In this document: positions 7,147 to 15,392 of the stretch, piece by piece | Numbering within the stretch: position 1 is the first letter of the stretch | How the letters are laid out: the number at the start of each line of letters is the position of its first letter | Source: DATGIQ01 sp035295665 | GTDB lineage: Bacteria; Planctomycetota; Planctomycetia; Gemmatales; Gemmataceae | Reading direction: 5' to 3' | Length of the DNA: 23,713 bases | Assembly: GCA_035295665.1 (NCBI GenBank) | Contig: DATGIQ010000052.1 | Span: 1 to 23,713 of the forward strand | Notes under the pieces: generated by a model | The model's input: the letters and a program-made list of their open reading frames with translations, nothing else | The model's database searches: none | Told to the model about the DNA's origin: nothing | Translations under genes and position numbers: made by a program

Positions 7147-8976
7147 ATGAGCGCCAGCTACCAGATGCAAGTGTATGAAAACCGGCAACTCGTTCATTGC
7201 GTGGAGTTCGAGGGAACGATCGAGCTCGGCCGGCAAGGCGAAGGAGATCAAGAACTGTTTTCCGAACGGCGCGAAGCGGACCGGCGGCGCGTGGTCGTGG
7301 CCCACCAGGCGGAGCCGAATGTCTCTCGGAAACATCTTCTGATCCAGCCGCTTGCCGAAAACCGGGTCCGGGTCACGAACTTGAGCAAAGCGCGCTGCTT
7401 GGCCCTCCCCAACGGCGAAGAATTGAGATATGAAGCCTCTCAGGAACTGCCCGTGCCGGTTGTCCTGAATCTGGGTAAACGCACGCTGATCCTCCAGCCG
7501 CAGGTCCCCGGCGGCCAGCTGCTCCAATCTTTACCCGAAGTCGTCCCCCCACCGGGATCGGCGGCCCTGACCGCTTCCGCGCTGGCCTCGCTCGACCGAT
7601 CCAACAAGGGGCAAATCGGCAGCCGGGCCATCCTCAGTTGGCTGCGCACCGTCGTGGAAGTGCTGCAAAGCGCGGTCCATTCCAGCGACTTCTTCCAGCG
7701 CGCGGCCCAGGCCGTCGTGCAACTTGCCGGTCTCGATTCCGGCCGCGTCCTCCTCCTGCATGAAGGCAAGTGGCAAACCCAGACGTGCTGGACGGCGAAT
7801 CCGAGTTCCACCGATGCCGACACGCAGCCGAGTCAGCATGTATTGAACCGCGTGCACGAGGAGAAGCGAACTTTTTGGGCGCTGCCCGCCACGTCGACTC
7901 TGTCGGGGGCGAGTTTGATCGGGGTCAAGGCGGTCGTTGCGTCTCCGATTCTGCAAAGGGACGGCACGGTCATCGGCGTCCTCTACGGCGAACGCCGCCG
8001 CGATATCCGCTCTGCCACAGAAACGCCCATTGCAGAACTGGAAGCCATGCTGGTGGAATTGCTCGCCGGCGGCGTGGCCGCGGGGCTTGCCCGCCTCGAA
8101 CAGGAAAAGGCCGCCTTGGCCGCCCGTTTTCAGTTCGAACAGTTCTTCACGCCGGAGCTTTCCCGGCAACTCGAAGCGCGGCCGGATCTCTTGGAAGGGC
8201 GGGACACAGAAGTGACGTTGCTCTTTTGCGACATACGTGGCTTCAGCCGCGTCAGCGAACGCCTTGGTCCGGTGGGCACGGTCCAATGGCTGCGCGCTGT
8301 GATGGGGGCGCTTTCCGATTGTGTGCGGGCCCATGCCGGCGTGCTTGTCGATTACATTGGCGATGAGTTATTTGCGATGTGGGGCGCGCCGGAGGTACAG
8401 CCCGCCCATGCTCAGCTCGCCTGTCGAGCGGCCCTGGACATGCTCAGCGTCCTTCCCGAATTGAATCGGCAGTGGCAGCAAGCCCTTGGAGAGCCGATGG
8501 ATCTGGGCATAGGGATCAACACCGGCATCGCCCAAGTCGGCAACACCGGCACCCGCCACAAGTTCAAGTACGGCCCACTCGGCAACACCGTTAACCTGGC
8601 GAGCCGCGTGCAAGGTGCCACCAAGCACTTCATGACCAAGCTCTTGATCACGGGCGCGACACAGGCGGCGCTGGGAGAGGGGTTCGAGGCACGTCGCCTC
8701 TGCCGGGTACGGGTAGTGAACATTCACGAACCGGTTGAATTGTATGAGCTCCCGACGCCGAATCACCCTTGCTGGGCGGATGCAAAGCGGGAATATGAAG
8801 CGGGATTAGCGGAATTCGAGAATCAGAACTTTCATCAAGCGGCCCGGATTCTGGCCAACCTGCGCGGCAAATGTCCCGATGATGGCCCGGCGTTGCTACT
8901 GCTTTCCCGAGTCGTGAACTGCATGGTCAAGCCGCATGCTCCGGCAGATCTCGTGTGGGAACTGTCGGAAAAATGA
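7147..8976 (+). CDS. FHA-GAF-class III adenylate/guanylate cyclase
   Basis: 609 residues. Residues about 1-120 look like an FHA phosphopeptide-binding domain, with LGRQ and the NVSRKHLLI core (VSRKH at 59-63). Residues about 165-315 resemble a GAF domain. Residues about 355-510 are a class III cyclase domain. The metal-binding aspartates are Asp362 in FCDIRGFS and Asp406 in DYIGDELFAMWG. Lys472, three residues before Tyr475, aligns with the base-selecting Lys of adenylate cyclases. The usual base-contacting Asp/Thr after that Tyr is Gly here, so ATP versus GTP preference is uncertain. Asn483 and Arg487 of NLASR are present. The C-terminal 65 residues are helical and TPR-like. It has no signal peptide or TM segment, so it is probably cytoplasmic. 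It is divergent from the kinase, whose phosphorylated targets the FHA domain could recognise (inference). Confidence 0.9.
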   Translation: MSASYQMQVYENRQLVHCVEFEGTIELGRQGEGDQELFSERREADRRRVVVAHQAEPNVSRKHLLIQPLAENRVRVTNLSKARCLALPNGEELRYEASQELPVPVVLNLGKRTLILQPQVPGGQLLQSLPEVVPPPGSAALTASALASLDRSNKGQIGSRAILSWLRTVVEVLQSAVHSSDFFQRAAQAVVQLAGLDSGRVLLLHEGKWQTQTCWTANPSSTDADTQPSQHVLNRVHEEKRTFWALPATSTLSGASLIGVKAVVASPILQRDGTVIGVLYGERRRDIRSATETPIAELEAMLVELLAGGVAAGLARLEQEKAALAARFQFEQFFTPELSRQLEARPDLLEGRDTEVTLLFCDIRGFSRVSERLGPVGTVQWLRAVMGALSDCVRAHAGVLVDYIGDELFAMWGAPEVQPAHAQLACRAALDMLSVLPELNRQWQQALGEPMDLGIGINTGIAQVGNTGTRHKFKYGPLGNTVNLASRVQGATKHFMTKLLITGATQAALGEGFEARRLCRVRVVNIHEPVELYELPTPNHPCWADAKREYEAGLAEFENQNFHQAARILANLRGKCPDDGPALLLLSRVVNCMVKPHAPADLVWELSEK

Positions 8977-9012
8977 CGCCGGCGACCTGGCTCATCATTA
9001 GGCCTTCGAACA

Positions 9013-9024
9013 CATTGTACAATG
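9013..9024. other. Perfect 12-bp palindrome between convergent genes
   Basis: CATTGTACAATG is its own reverse complement. It lies 37 bp after the cyclase stop. It could be a dimeric-protein site or a chance match; nothing else supports a function. Confidence 0.25.
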
Positions 9025-9050
9025 CCGGCCGCGACCATATGGTAACAAAC

Positions 9051-9085
9051 CTCGATGCCTCATGTCTTGAAGGCATCCTCGGAGG
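9051..9085. terminator. Candidate hairpin terminator between convergent genes
   Basis: GATGCC (9054-9059) and GGCATC (9072-9077) form a 6-bp stem with a 12-nt loop. Flanking CCTC (9050-9053) and GAGG (9082-9085) can extend it across a bulge. It sits just before the end of the multihaem gene on one strand and after the cyclase gene on the other. No T-tract is present, so the call is tentative. Confidence 0.35.
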
Positions 9086-9094
9086 CACTGCCGC

Positions 9095-12000
9095 TCAGCG
9101 TTGCCGCCCCGTTGCGGTTTCCACGTGCTTATACATTTCATCCCTTGGATCATCGCTCACCTTCCACGGGTGCCCGTCTCGCAGATAGAGCTTGTGCTGT
9201 TCCTCCAGGTTCAGTGGCCGCGCCCCAACCCGACCGAAGACCGCGATCTGATTACCGCTTTCATCCACCGCGCGATCCCGGTCCAGCCCCTTGGCAACCG
9301 CCACGGCATGGCCACCGTGCGGGATCTTGTAGGTCGCAATCAGCTCCGGAGTCGGCCGCGGACTGAAGCCATCGTTGCCGGGCGTCTCCGGTGAAGTCAA
9401 CTGCACGACCCGAAGCCCATTCTTACCGTCGGCGAGATAGGCGAACTCACTCACATAAGTGATTCCCAGCTTCACATCGTGCACGTCGTTGATGCAACCG
9501 CCCGCGTTGTAAACTTGATCGATCCGCGGCAGCGCCGGCTTCTCGATGTCGAGGATCACGAGGCCCTGCGATCCCGCAGCCACATAGGCGTAGGTCCGTG
9601 CCAGGTAGATGTTGTGGGCCTCGGCCAGGTCTAACTTGGAGATCAACACAGGCCGGGCGAGGTCCGTGACATCGAGGACCTTAATCCCCTCTTCATCGCA
9701 AACGTAACCGTAGCGGAACTGCACCTGCACCGCATGGGGATGCTTGAGGCAATCTCCGCCCAGGACCGATTTGATTTCCGGATGCTTGGGATCCTCCAGC
9801 GCCACCACGACCAGGCCGGCATCGCAGCAGATATAGGCATACGTCCCCACGATCGTGATGTTCCGCGCCCCACAGAGGATTCCGTCCGGATTGAAGGTCA
9901 GTTCGCGCTTCAAGAAGTTGTCCAGCGGATTGCCGTTGATTGTCGTGGCGATCCCGACGATGACCAGCCCTTCGTATTTGTCGGTCACGTAAATGTTGCC
10001 GTAGATTCCCGCAATATTTGGCTCATGATTGAGCGGATCGTGGGAACGCGTCGGATCGGGGGCCAGTGTTGTCGGCGACGCCACCGCGGTGGCGTATTTG
10101 GTCCGCACGTAGAAGCGCTGACCCAGCGGCGACACGGGCGCCGTGGTGATCCGCTCGGAAAATGCCTTGTCCGCGATGAAGGCGATATCGAAAACGCGCA
10201 GCCCCTGTTCTCCGCAGGCCGCATACAGATACTCGCCGCGGTTCTGCACCATCAGGATCTCCGGCTTGCGGAGCGGATGGAAAAGGCTGTCGCCAATATC
10301 CTTGCCGGGGTGCTCGTGGGCGTGTTTGAGCATTCGGCCATTCTCCACGTGCTTGCAGAAGTAATCCGGGAAGGCCAGATGATGCAGGGAACTGCCGATC
10401 ACCGCTTGCGGCTCGTCACGTTCGGTAACCTCGACCGCGGCCAGGCCATGCTCGCCGGCCGCGACCCAGCAGAAGCGGCCAACGAAGTTGACGTAATTCG
10501 TGCCCTGCATCAAGAGCTGGGCCATGATGGCGTTGTTGTCCTCATCTTTCGACAGATGGCAGTCGGTGCAGAGTTTGGTGGCTCCCCGGCCCCGGACGGT
10601 GTGCGGCACATTCGTGCTGAAGGCGATGCCACTCATCCCTTCGCTGGAGATCGTTTGCTGCTGCGTGTAGATCTCCTCGCGGTTGCCATTGTACGAGCTG
10701 ACGTGAATGGCACACGAAGAGCGTACGGGCCCAATGCGGTTCTTGGTCACATCGCCGTCGCGGGCCAACATGAAGACATCATCGCGCAGCGTCTGGAAAT
10801 TGTAGGAGATATAGTTGCGGGACACGTCTCCCTCGTTGTGGAGCATCGGAACCTTCTTGTTCGCCTTTTGGGGCAGATGGCAGCCATAGCAGCTTGGATT
10901 CCACGACGAATGGCACGCGATGCAGCTCATGTTCTCGTTGGCGTGGGCACACTTTTCGCCCGTGACCGGCCCCCAAACCATTTGGCCGGCGGCATCCAGA
11001 CGCACCGTTTTGGCCAGGGCGGCCTTTTCGTTGTAGTGCTTGCTGCCGGGCGTAATCGTGTCGACGACCTGAGTAATTTCCCAAGCCAGTCCTTTTTCGA
11101 CCATCGAGTTTTGCACAATGGTATTACCGCGCCGCTCGAAACGGCGCTTCCCGAAAGGCGTCCGCAGGGATTCGAGGTTCCGACTTCCTTCCGGCGACGA
11201 AGTGTACGCGGCCGGACCGGTGGTGCGGAGGGTGGCGCGTTGGTTCACGGTCCCGTGGCAATCGATGCATTGGATTTCGATGGCCGCACGGACCTCGCCC
11301 TGGAGCTTGGTGTTCCCGTGACTGTCCTGGATGAAATGGCAGTCGATGCAGTGCATCCCTTTTTCGAGATGGATATCGAGCAAGTGCACCGGAATGTTAT
11401 CCGGCTTTTTCAACTCGGGATCGAGGTTGCCTTTGCTCGCTTGTTCTTTCAGCAACTCTTTGACCTCGACCGGCACACGCATCGCCGTCATGAGCTTGTC
11501 GGTTGTCACCGAGTCGATGACCTTGCCGCTGTCATCGAGGAGATTGCCCTTCCGATCTTTCTTGTAGACGGCACGGAAGATCCAGCCGTGTCCGTGGAAG
11601 TCGGCGAATTGCGTGTGGCGAGCTTTCGGATTTAACTCGGAGACGCTTTCGAGGAAGCGGGGGTTCGACCACAGCCCGCGGGCCGCCGCCTCATCGGGAT
11701 TGAACATCTGCGCCTGCGTGAACTCTTCGGAAGTGGGGTATTTCTGCTTGGCCGGATACATCAACTCGCCGTCGGTTTCCTCATCCCACCAAAGGTATCC
11801 CAGATAGGTGTTGAGAACATTGGTGCCGGGGTGAATGTGGCAGACGATGCACTGGCTGGTAGGGATGGCCGTTGTGAACGCATGCTCGATAGGGTGGCCT
11901 GGCTCCTCTTTGGGAATCGTCGGATCGGGATTGTAGCTCAAGCCGCGATTCCCTTTGTCAGCGTAGGGCCCAGAGTGCACCGGCGAGCGATCGTTGGCAT

Positions 12001-12982
12001 AAATGACGTGGCACGCGGTGCAGCCGCTCGAACGGTAATCGCCGGGGTGGTCATTGGTACCCAGGAAGTTGAGCGTGGGATCGAGCAGGCGGGTCTTTTG
12101 CAAACCCAGCATGGTCGGATCGGTGCGATTCTCCGTGCCCAGGCCGCGGTCACTGAGGCGCGTCCGTGGCTTGCCGGGGTCCTCGTCTCGTTCCGGGATG
12201 CCGGTTTCTAGGCGGAAGCGGCCGCCCCGCTCGAAGATCCGTAGGAGGTTTCCCGGCTGCGTAATCTCGAAGCGAGGCAAAGGATCGAGGAACGGCAGAA
12301 CTCCCTTGGTGCGCAGTTCTTCTTCGGTGGGCGGCGGCACGGTTTGGACGCGCAGCGGCACACCATGCATGCTGTAACTCTCGCCGAAACGGCTCCACTT
12401 GTTCGGGATCGCGCCATTGTTGTACAGGGCGGCCCCCCACAACATGCAGCCGTGGGTCATCATGCTCTTGCGATTCTGCAGGACTTCACGGGGATGGCAA
12501 TTAACCGTGCCGCAACTGATGTGCGCGATCCGCAAATCTCCGGGGTTGACGAACCGGATGAATTCCGGGCATTCATGGTTCAGCAGCGCGTACGACCGTA
12601 CCGGGTTCGCAGAAGTCTTCCATGCACCGGGAAAGCGTGGCAAAACGTGAGCCTGTTCCTTGACAGTCGAGTTTGGATCACCGCCGTGGCAATCCACGCA
12701 ACCGAGGTGGACAGTCGCCTTGTTGTGCGGGTCGTGGGTGCTGGCATGGCACGCGATGCAGCCCGCACTCTTCCCCGCTGCCTCTGCCTCAGTCTGGCGG
12801 AGCAGATCGACGCCTTGGAGTTCGGGCGGCAGGGGGAACGGCTCATTGGCAGCGCCGGCTGTTTGTGCACGGGCCGCCGACCAAGGGCCACGGGAGGTCA
12901 AGGCCAGGCCCACCAAGACTACGGGCATCAGCATCACGAGGGTACTGATCCGCACGGGCCATCCGTTTGCCGATCGTGTCAT
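9095..12982 (-). CDS. Exported ten-haem cytochrome c fused to an LVIVD-repeat beta-propeller
   Basis: 1295 residues with an N-terminal signal peptide (hydrophobic about 11-30, AARAQ cleavage near 40). Haem-attachment motifs CXXCH occur at about 75 (CIACH), 95 (CVDCH), 321 (CTACH), 378 (CIVCH), 545 and 572 (both CIDCH), 687 (CIACH), 698 (CYGCH) and 805 (CTDCH). A CX4CH motif (CGTVNCH) is at about 157. That makes ten likely covalent haems. The roughly 460 C-terminal residues are LVIVD-type repeats (for example YGNIYVTDKYEGLVIVGIA and YAYVAAGSQGLVILDI), which probably fold as a beta-propeller. Family knowledge supports a periplasmic or extracellular electron-carrier role; partner and substrate are unknown. 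The ATG has GGAGGT 10 nt upstream. It lies 135 bp downstream of the barrel gene on the same strand, so it probably works with it. Confidence 0.9.
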   Translation of the reverse strand: MTRSANGWPVRISTLVMLMPVVLVGLALTSRGPWSAARAQTAGAANEPFPLPPELQGVDLLRQTEAEAAGKSAGCIACHASTHDPHNKATVHLGCVDCHGGDPNSTVKEQAHVLPRFPGAWKTSANPVRSYALLNHECPEFIRFVNPGDLRIAHISCGTVNCHPREVLQNRKSMMTHGCMLWGAALYNNGAIPNKWSRFGESYSMHGVPLRVQTVPPPTEEELRTKGVLPFLDPLPRFEITQPGNLLRIFERGGRFRLETGIPERDEDPGKPRTRLSDRGLGTENRTDPTMLGLQKTRLLDPTLNFLGTNDHPGDYRSSGCTACHVIYANDRSPVHSGPYADKGNRGLSYNPDPTIPKEEPGHPIEHAFTTAIPTSQCIVCHIHPGTNVLNTYLGYLWWDEETDGELMYPAKQKYPTSEEFTQAQMFNPDEAAARGLWSNPRFLESVSELNPKARHTQFADFHGHGWIFRAVYKKDRKGNLLDDSGKVIDSVTTDKLMTAMRVPVEVKELLKEQASKGNLDPELKKPDNIPVHLLDIHLEKGMHCIDCHFIQDSHGNTKLQGEVRAAIEIQCIDCHGTVNQRATLRTTGPAAYTSSPEGSRNLESLRTPFGKRRFERRGNTIVQNSMVEKGLAWEITQVVDTITPGSKHYNEKAALAKTVRLDAAGQMVWGPVTGEKCAHANENMSCIACHSSWNPSCYGCHLPQKANKKVPMLHNEGDVSRNYISYNFQTLRDDVFMLARDGDVTKNRIGPVRSSCAIHVSSYNGNREEIYTQQQTISSEGMSGIAFSTNVPHTVRGRGATKLCTDCHLSKDEDNNAIMAQLLMQGTNYVNFVGRFCWVAAGEHGLAAVEVTERDEPQAVIGSSLHHLAFPDYFCKHVENGRMLKHAHEHPGKDIGDSLFHPLRKPEILMVQNRGEYLYAACGEQGLRVFDIAFIADKAFSERITTAPVSPLGQRFYVRTKYATAVASPTTLAPDPTRSHDPLNHEPNIAGIYGNIYVTDKYEGLVIVGIATTINGNPLDNFLKRELTFNPDGILCGARNITIVGTYAYICCDAGLVVVALEDPKHPEIKSVLGGDCLKHPHAVQVQFRYGYVCDEEGIKVLDVTDLARPVLISKLDLAEAHNIYLARTYAYVAAGSQGLVILDIEKPALPRIDQVYNAGGCINDVHDVKLGITYVSEFAYLADGKNGLRVVQLTSPETPGNDGFSPRPTPELIATYKIPHGGHAVAVAKGLDRDRAVDESGNQIAVFGRVGARPLNLEEQHKLYLRDGHPWKVSDDPRDEMYKHVETATGRQR

Positions 12983-13117
12983 GGACGGTTAGACCTCCGC
13001 CTTCGAGAACCCATGCCGGAACGATGGGCGGCGAACTATACCGAATCGGCTCGGACAGTCAAGAGCCTTCGGCGGTTTTGCCGATTCCCGTAATTGCGCC
13101 AACCTTTCTGGCTTCGT

Positions 13118-15028
13118 TCAGTACGTCAATTCCAACTGCATGAAGCTGGCCAACAGCGGATTCACACGATCGGTGAAACGCCGGTACAGGTCCTGGAACC
13201 CGCTTCCTGGAAGGAGCGTGGATAAACCCGCCGTCATGATGATGTTGTTGCTGAGCAGCGGTCGGTACTCGAAACCAGTGCTGAGGTCGGTGCCGATGTA
13301 GCTGCGAACCCGGTTCTGGAAAATGAGGGTCCGCAGCGACTCCGTCTCGTCAAACCAGAGAAAGTTGACGTTGTTAATCATCCGGAGCTTGGGCGTCAGA
13401 TCGAAGTCGACCCCGCCATTGGCCAGCCACAAACCAGGGTTAACAAAGTTGCTCTGGCCTTCGGTTTTGCTCGAGCGCAAATCCGCAAGCAGACTCTCGC
13501 GGTTGGTCAGGTTGACGCCAAACAGCTTGATGGCTTGCCGCTGCCAATAGCTGAAATCCCCACCGGCGAAATTGGGGTGATCCAGGATTGAATCGAAGCC
13601 CGTGGCGTGCTTGTTGTTGGGGTCGCTGTCCCCCGATGCCCAAAAGAACGAGGTCCGAAAGCGCACCCAATCCCGATCATACGAAAGCTCCACAGCCGCC
13701 ATCTGGGCGTTGATGTCCTGCGGCTGGTTGGCGATCGGGTTCAGACTGTCACGGCCCAGGGCCCAGTAAAAGGCGTGCGAAATGTTGTACCGGCCGATGT
13801 GCCCGTCCCCGGCCCAGCCGAGGTAAGCCACATCCAGGCGATGTGGCTCAAACACGCCGACTGGATCAGGGCGGACCAGGAAGTTGTTCTTGTCAAAGTG
13901 GAAGGTCGGGCCATCGTGGTTGTAATGTACGCTGACCTCGGTCGTGTAGCCGGGAAAGATGAAATCCTGGCGATAGTAGTTGGCAATGTAGACGTTTTGA
14001 TGCCGGCTCTGGAACGTATTGAGGTCGGAGTTCGTGTCTTTCTCCTGCTGGTCGAACACGAGCAGGTTGAACTGGTCCTTGTTGGAGAGCCGTGTGCCAA
14101 AAATGCGGACAGCCCGGTTTGTATCGCTAAAGATGAAGCCACGGAAGTCGCTGGTGAACGGTTGTGACCCGATGCGGACGGACATGAAGTCATAATCCGG
14201 ACTCAGGTCGGTGATCTTGCTCTCGACGAAGTACTCCTCCAGCGAGAACCAAGTCCGGCCGCGCGTCGTCCCGCGGCGGACGTCGGGGTTGACGACGGCC
14301 AGCTCGTCCACAGCCAGGTAGTTGACGTTGAACGTCGGGGTCAGCTTCACGCGCCAGTCAACCGGCTTGAAGGCGGTGTCGCCATGAAACAGGTCGATGC
14401 CCAAGCTGAAATAATGTGAATAGAAGAACTGGTTCGGACTGCCAAAGAAATCCTCCCGATTCGGCCGCGTGGTACTCTCAAAGGGGGTCGTGGGCGTCGG
14501 TACCTGGCGTTCCTCCAAGACCGCCAGGCTGGTGGCCTTGACATCTAGGAACGTGTGCTGGCCGAGGATCGGATAGTCTCCTTTGAAAACGTTCTGGTTG
14601 AACGGGTCCCACCAATGTCCTTCCACGTACGGATAGTCATCCAGCCGCGGGTGTCCCTTGTTATACCGGTCCCAGGCCGGAAAACCGACGCGCCAGCGGT
14701 CCTCGACGGGAACGAAATCGCTGGTCTGCTGGACCTCGCGGGGACGAACACCGGATGGTCCCGAAAAGCCCAGGGGCGGATCCACCAGTGTTTGGATCAA
14801 GGGCTCCGCCGTTGGGAGTGCGGACGGCTCCGCCGGCGGCGGGGTCGATTCCAACGGCCGTCGCAGTGGTTCATCCGGGCGTTCCGGCTGATCGGGCGCA
14901 GGGGAGCCCGCCGCGGAGGTCGCAGGTTGCGGCCCTTGGCCGAGTGAAGCGCTCGACGCCAGTCCCGCCAGGAAGAGCCCGAGGACCAGGCCACTCCATC
15001 CTGCTCCCGCCCGCTTGTTACGCAACAT
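13118..15028 (-). CDS. Outer-membrane beta-barrel (porin-like) protein
   Basis: 636 residues. The N-terminus has a signal peptide (GLVLGLFLAGLASSASLGQ, cleavage near 31), then a Pro-rich linker to about residue 105. The rest alternates polar and hydrophobic residues with many aromatics, as in amphipathic barrel strands (for example FRTSFFWASGDSD, WRVKLTPTFNVNYLAV, IGTDLSTGFEYRP). It ends in FMQLELTY, with a C-terminal aromatic as in outer-membrane assembly signals. It contains no CXXCH. I do not recognise a named family with certainty; alginate-export or DUF1302-like porins are alternatives. It is the first gene of a likely two-gene unit with the downstream multihaem protein. That order suggests a barrel housing or docking an electron-transfer protein. 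The start is ATG at 15028; the RBS is weak (AGAG within a small hairpin). Confidence 0.82.
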   Translation of the reverse strand: MLRNKRAGAGWSGLVLGLFLAGLASSASLGQGPQPATSAAGSPAPDQPERPDEPLRRPLESTPPPAEPSALPTAEPLIQTLVDPPLGFSGPSGVRPREVQQTSDFVPVEDRWRVGFPAWDRYNKGHPRLDDYPYVEGHWWDPFNQNVFKGDYPILGQHTFLDVKATSLAVLEERQVPTPTTPFESTTRPNREDFFGSPNQFFYSHYFSLGIDLFHGDTAFKPVDWRVKLTPTFNVNYLAVDELAVVNPDVRRGTTRGRTWFSLEEYFVESKITDLSPDYDFMSVRIGSQPFTSDFRGFIFSDTNRAVRIFGTRLSNKDQFNLLVFDQQEKDTNSDLNTFQSRHQNVYIANYYRQDFIFPGYTTEVSVHYNHDGPTFHFDKNNFLVRPDPVGVFEPHRLDVAYLGWAGDGHIGRYNISHAFYWALGRDSLNPIANQPQDINAQMAAVELSYDRDWVRFRTSFFWASGDSDPNNKHATGFDSILDHPNFAGGDFSYWQRQAIKLFGVNLTNRESLLADLRSSKTEGQSNFVNPGLWLANGGVDFDLTPKLRMINNVNFLWFDETESLRTLIFQNRVRSYIGTDLSTGFEYRPLLSNNIIMTAGLSTLLPGSGFQDLYRRFTDRVNPLLASFMQLELTY

Positions 15029-15035
15029 ATCTTAG

Positions 15036-15050
15036 ACTCTCTAGTAGAGT
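15036..15050. other. Small inverted repeat just upstream of the barrel gene
   Basis: ACTCT (15036-15040) and AGAGT (15046-15050) flank a 5-nt loop, 8 bp from the barrel start codon. In the barrel mRNA the only SD-like purines (AGAGAG) fall in this small hairpin, so it could modulate translation. The stem is short and may be chance. Confidence 0.25.
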
Positions 15051-15300
15051 GAATGGCCCCTGCCTTGGCCCGGTTCCGCCGAGAGGCCCTGGACAGCGGA
15101 ATTATCGGGTAGCGAGATAAACACTCTTGAGCAACTAAGCAGATTTGTCAGGATTGGGAATTAAGCGGGTTACACGGGGAAGCTAGGCTTCGGGGAGAAA
15201 CTGGCCGGTTAGCCGTGCTGGGCGAAATTGCAAGGCTGGGCAAGAAATGGTAAATAATGAAATCATATAGGCTGCGGCTTCTGCCGATAGCTTACAATAA

Positions 15301-15368
15301 TCGCTGTCAGCGAGTGCGTTAGCTACCACCTGGTGTCCGGAACCAGGGGTGATCCTCGCCGACAGCGA
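15301..15368 (+). promoter_or_regulatory. Structured 5' leader of the DUF4214/HbpS-like gene
   Basis: TCGCTGTCAGCGAG (15301-15314) pairs with CTCGCCGACAGCGA (15355-15368) at 13 of 14 positions. Inside it, CACCTGGT (15327-15334) pairs with ACCA plus GGTG (15342-15345, 15348-15351) across a 2-nt bulge, with the loop GTCCGGA. The structure ends about 10 nt before the RBS GAAGGAG. If transcribed it is a stable stem-junction-hairpin in the leader; if not, it is a cruciform or protein site. It matches no riboswitch class I recognise. Confidence 0.5.
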
Positions 15369-15392
15369 ATCCTGCAGAAGGAGTGGCACAGC

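Larger units (their letters stand above)
15029..15392. promoter_or_regulatory. Divergent regulatory region between the barrel and DUF4214 genes
   Basis: This 364-bp gap has no credible gene. It separates two divergent secreted-protein genes, so promoters for both must lie here. AT-rich stretches near 15110-15150 and 15241-15300 (including TACAATAAT) are possible -10 elements, but I see no convincing paired -35/-10. The last 92 bp, facing the DUF4214 gene, hold a strong two-stem inverted repeat, described separately. Confidence 0.5.

Noticed and set aside
9734..11635. A 633-codon open frame on the plus strand opposite the multihaem gene
   Set aside because: It is antisense to a gene with ten haem motifs and a signal peptide, and its own translation has no recognisable domain, RBS or compositional logic. 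GC-rich third positions explain it.
15333..15392. A 20-residue N-terminal extension of the DUF4214 protein
   Set aside because: The extension would be translated from within the structured leader. The ATG at 15393 has a good RBS and directly precedes the usual short basic N-terminus.
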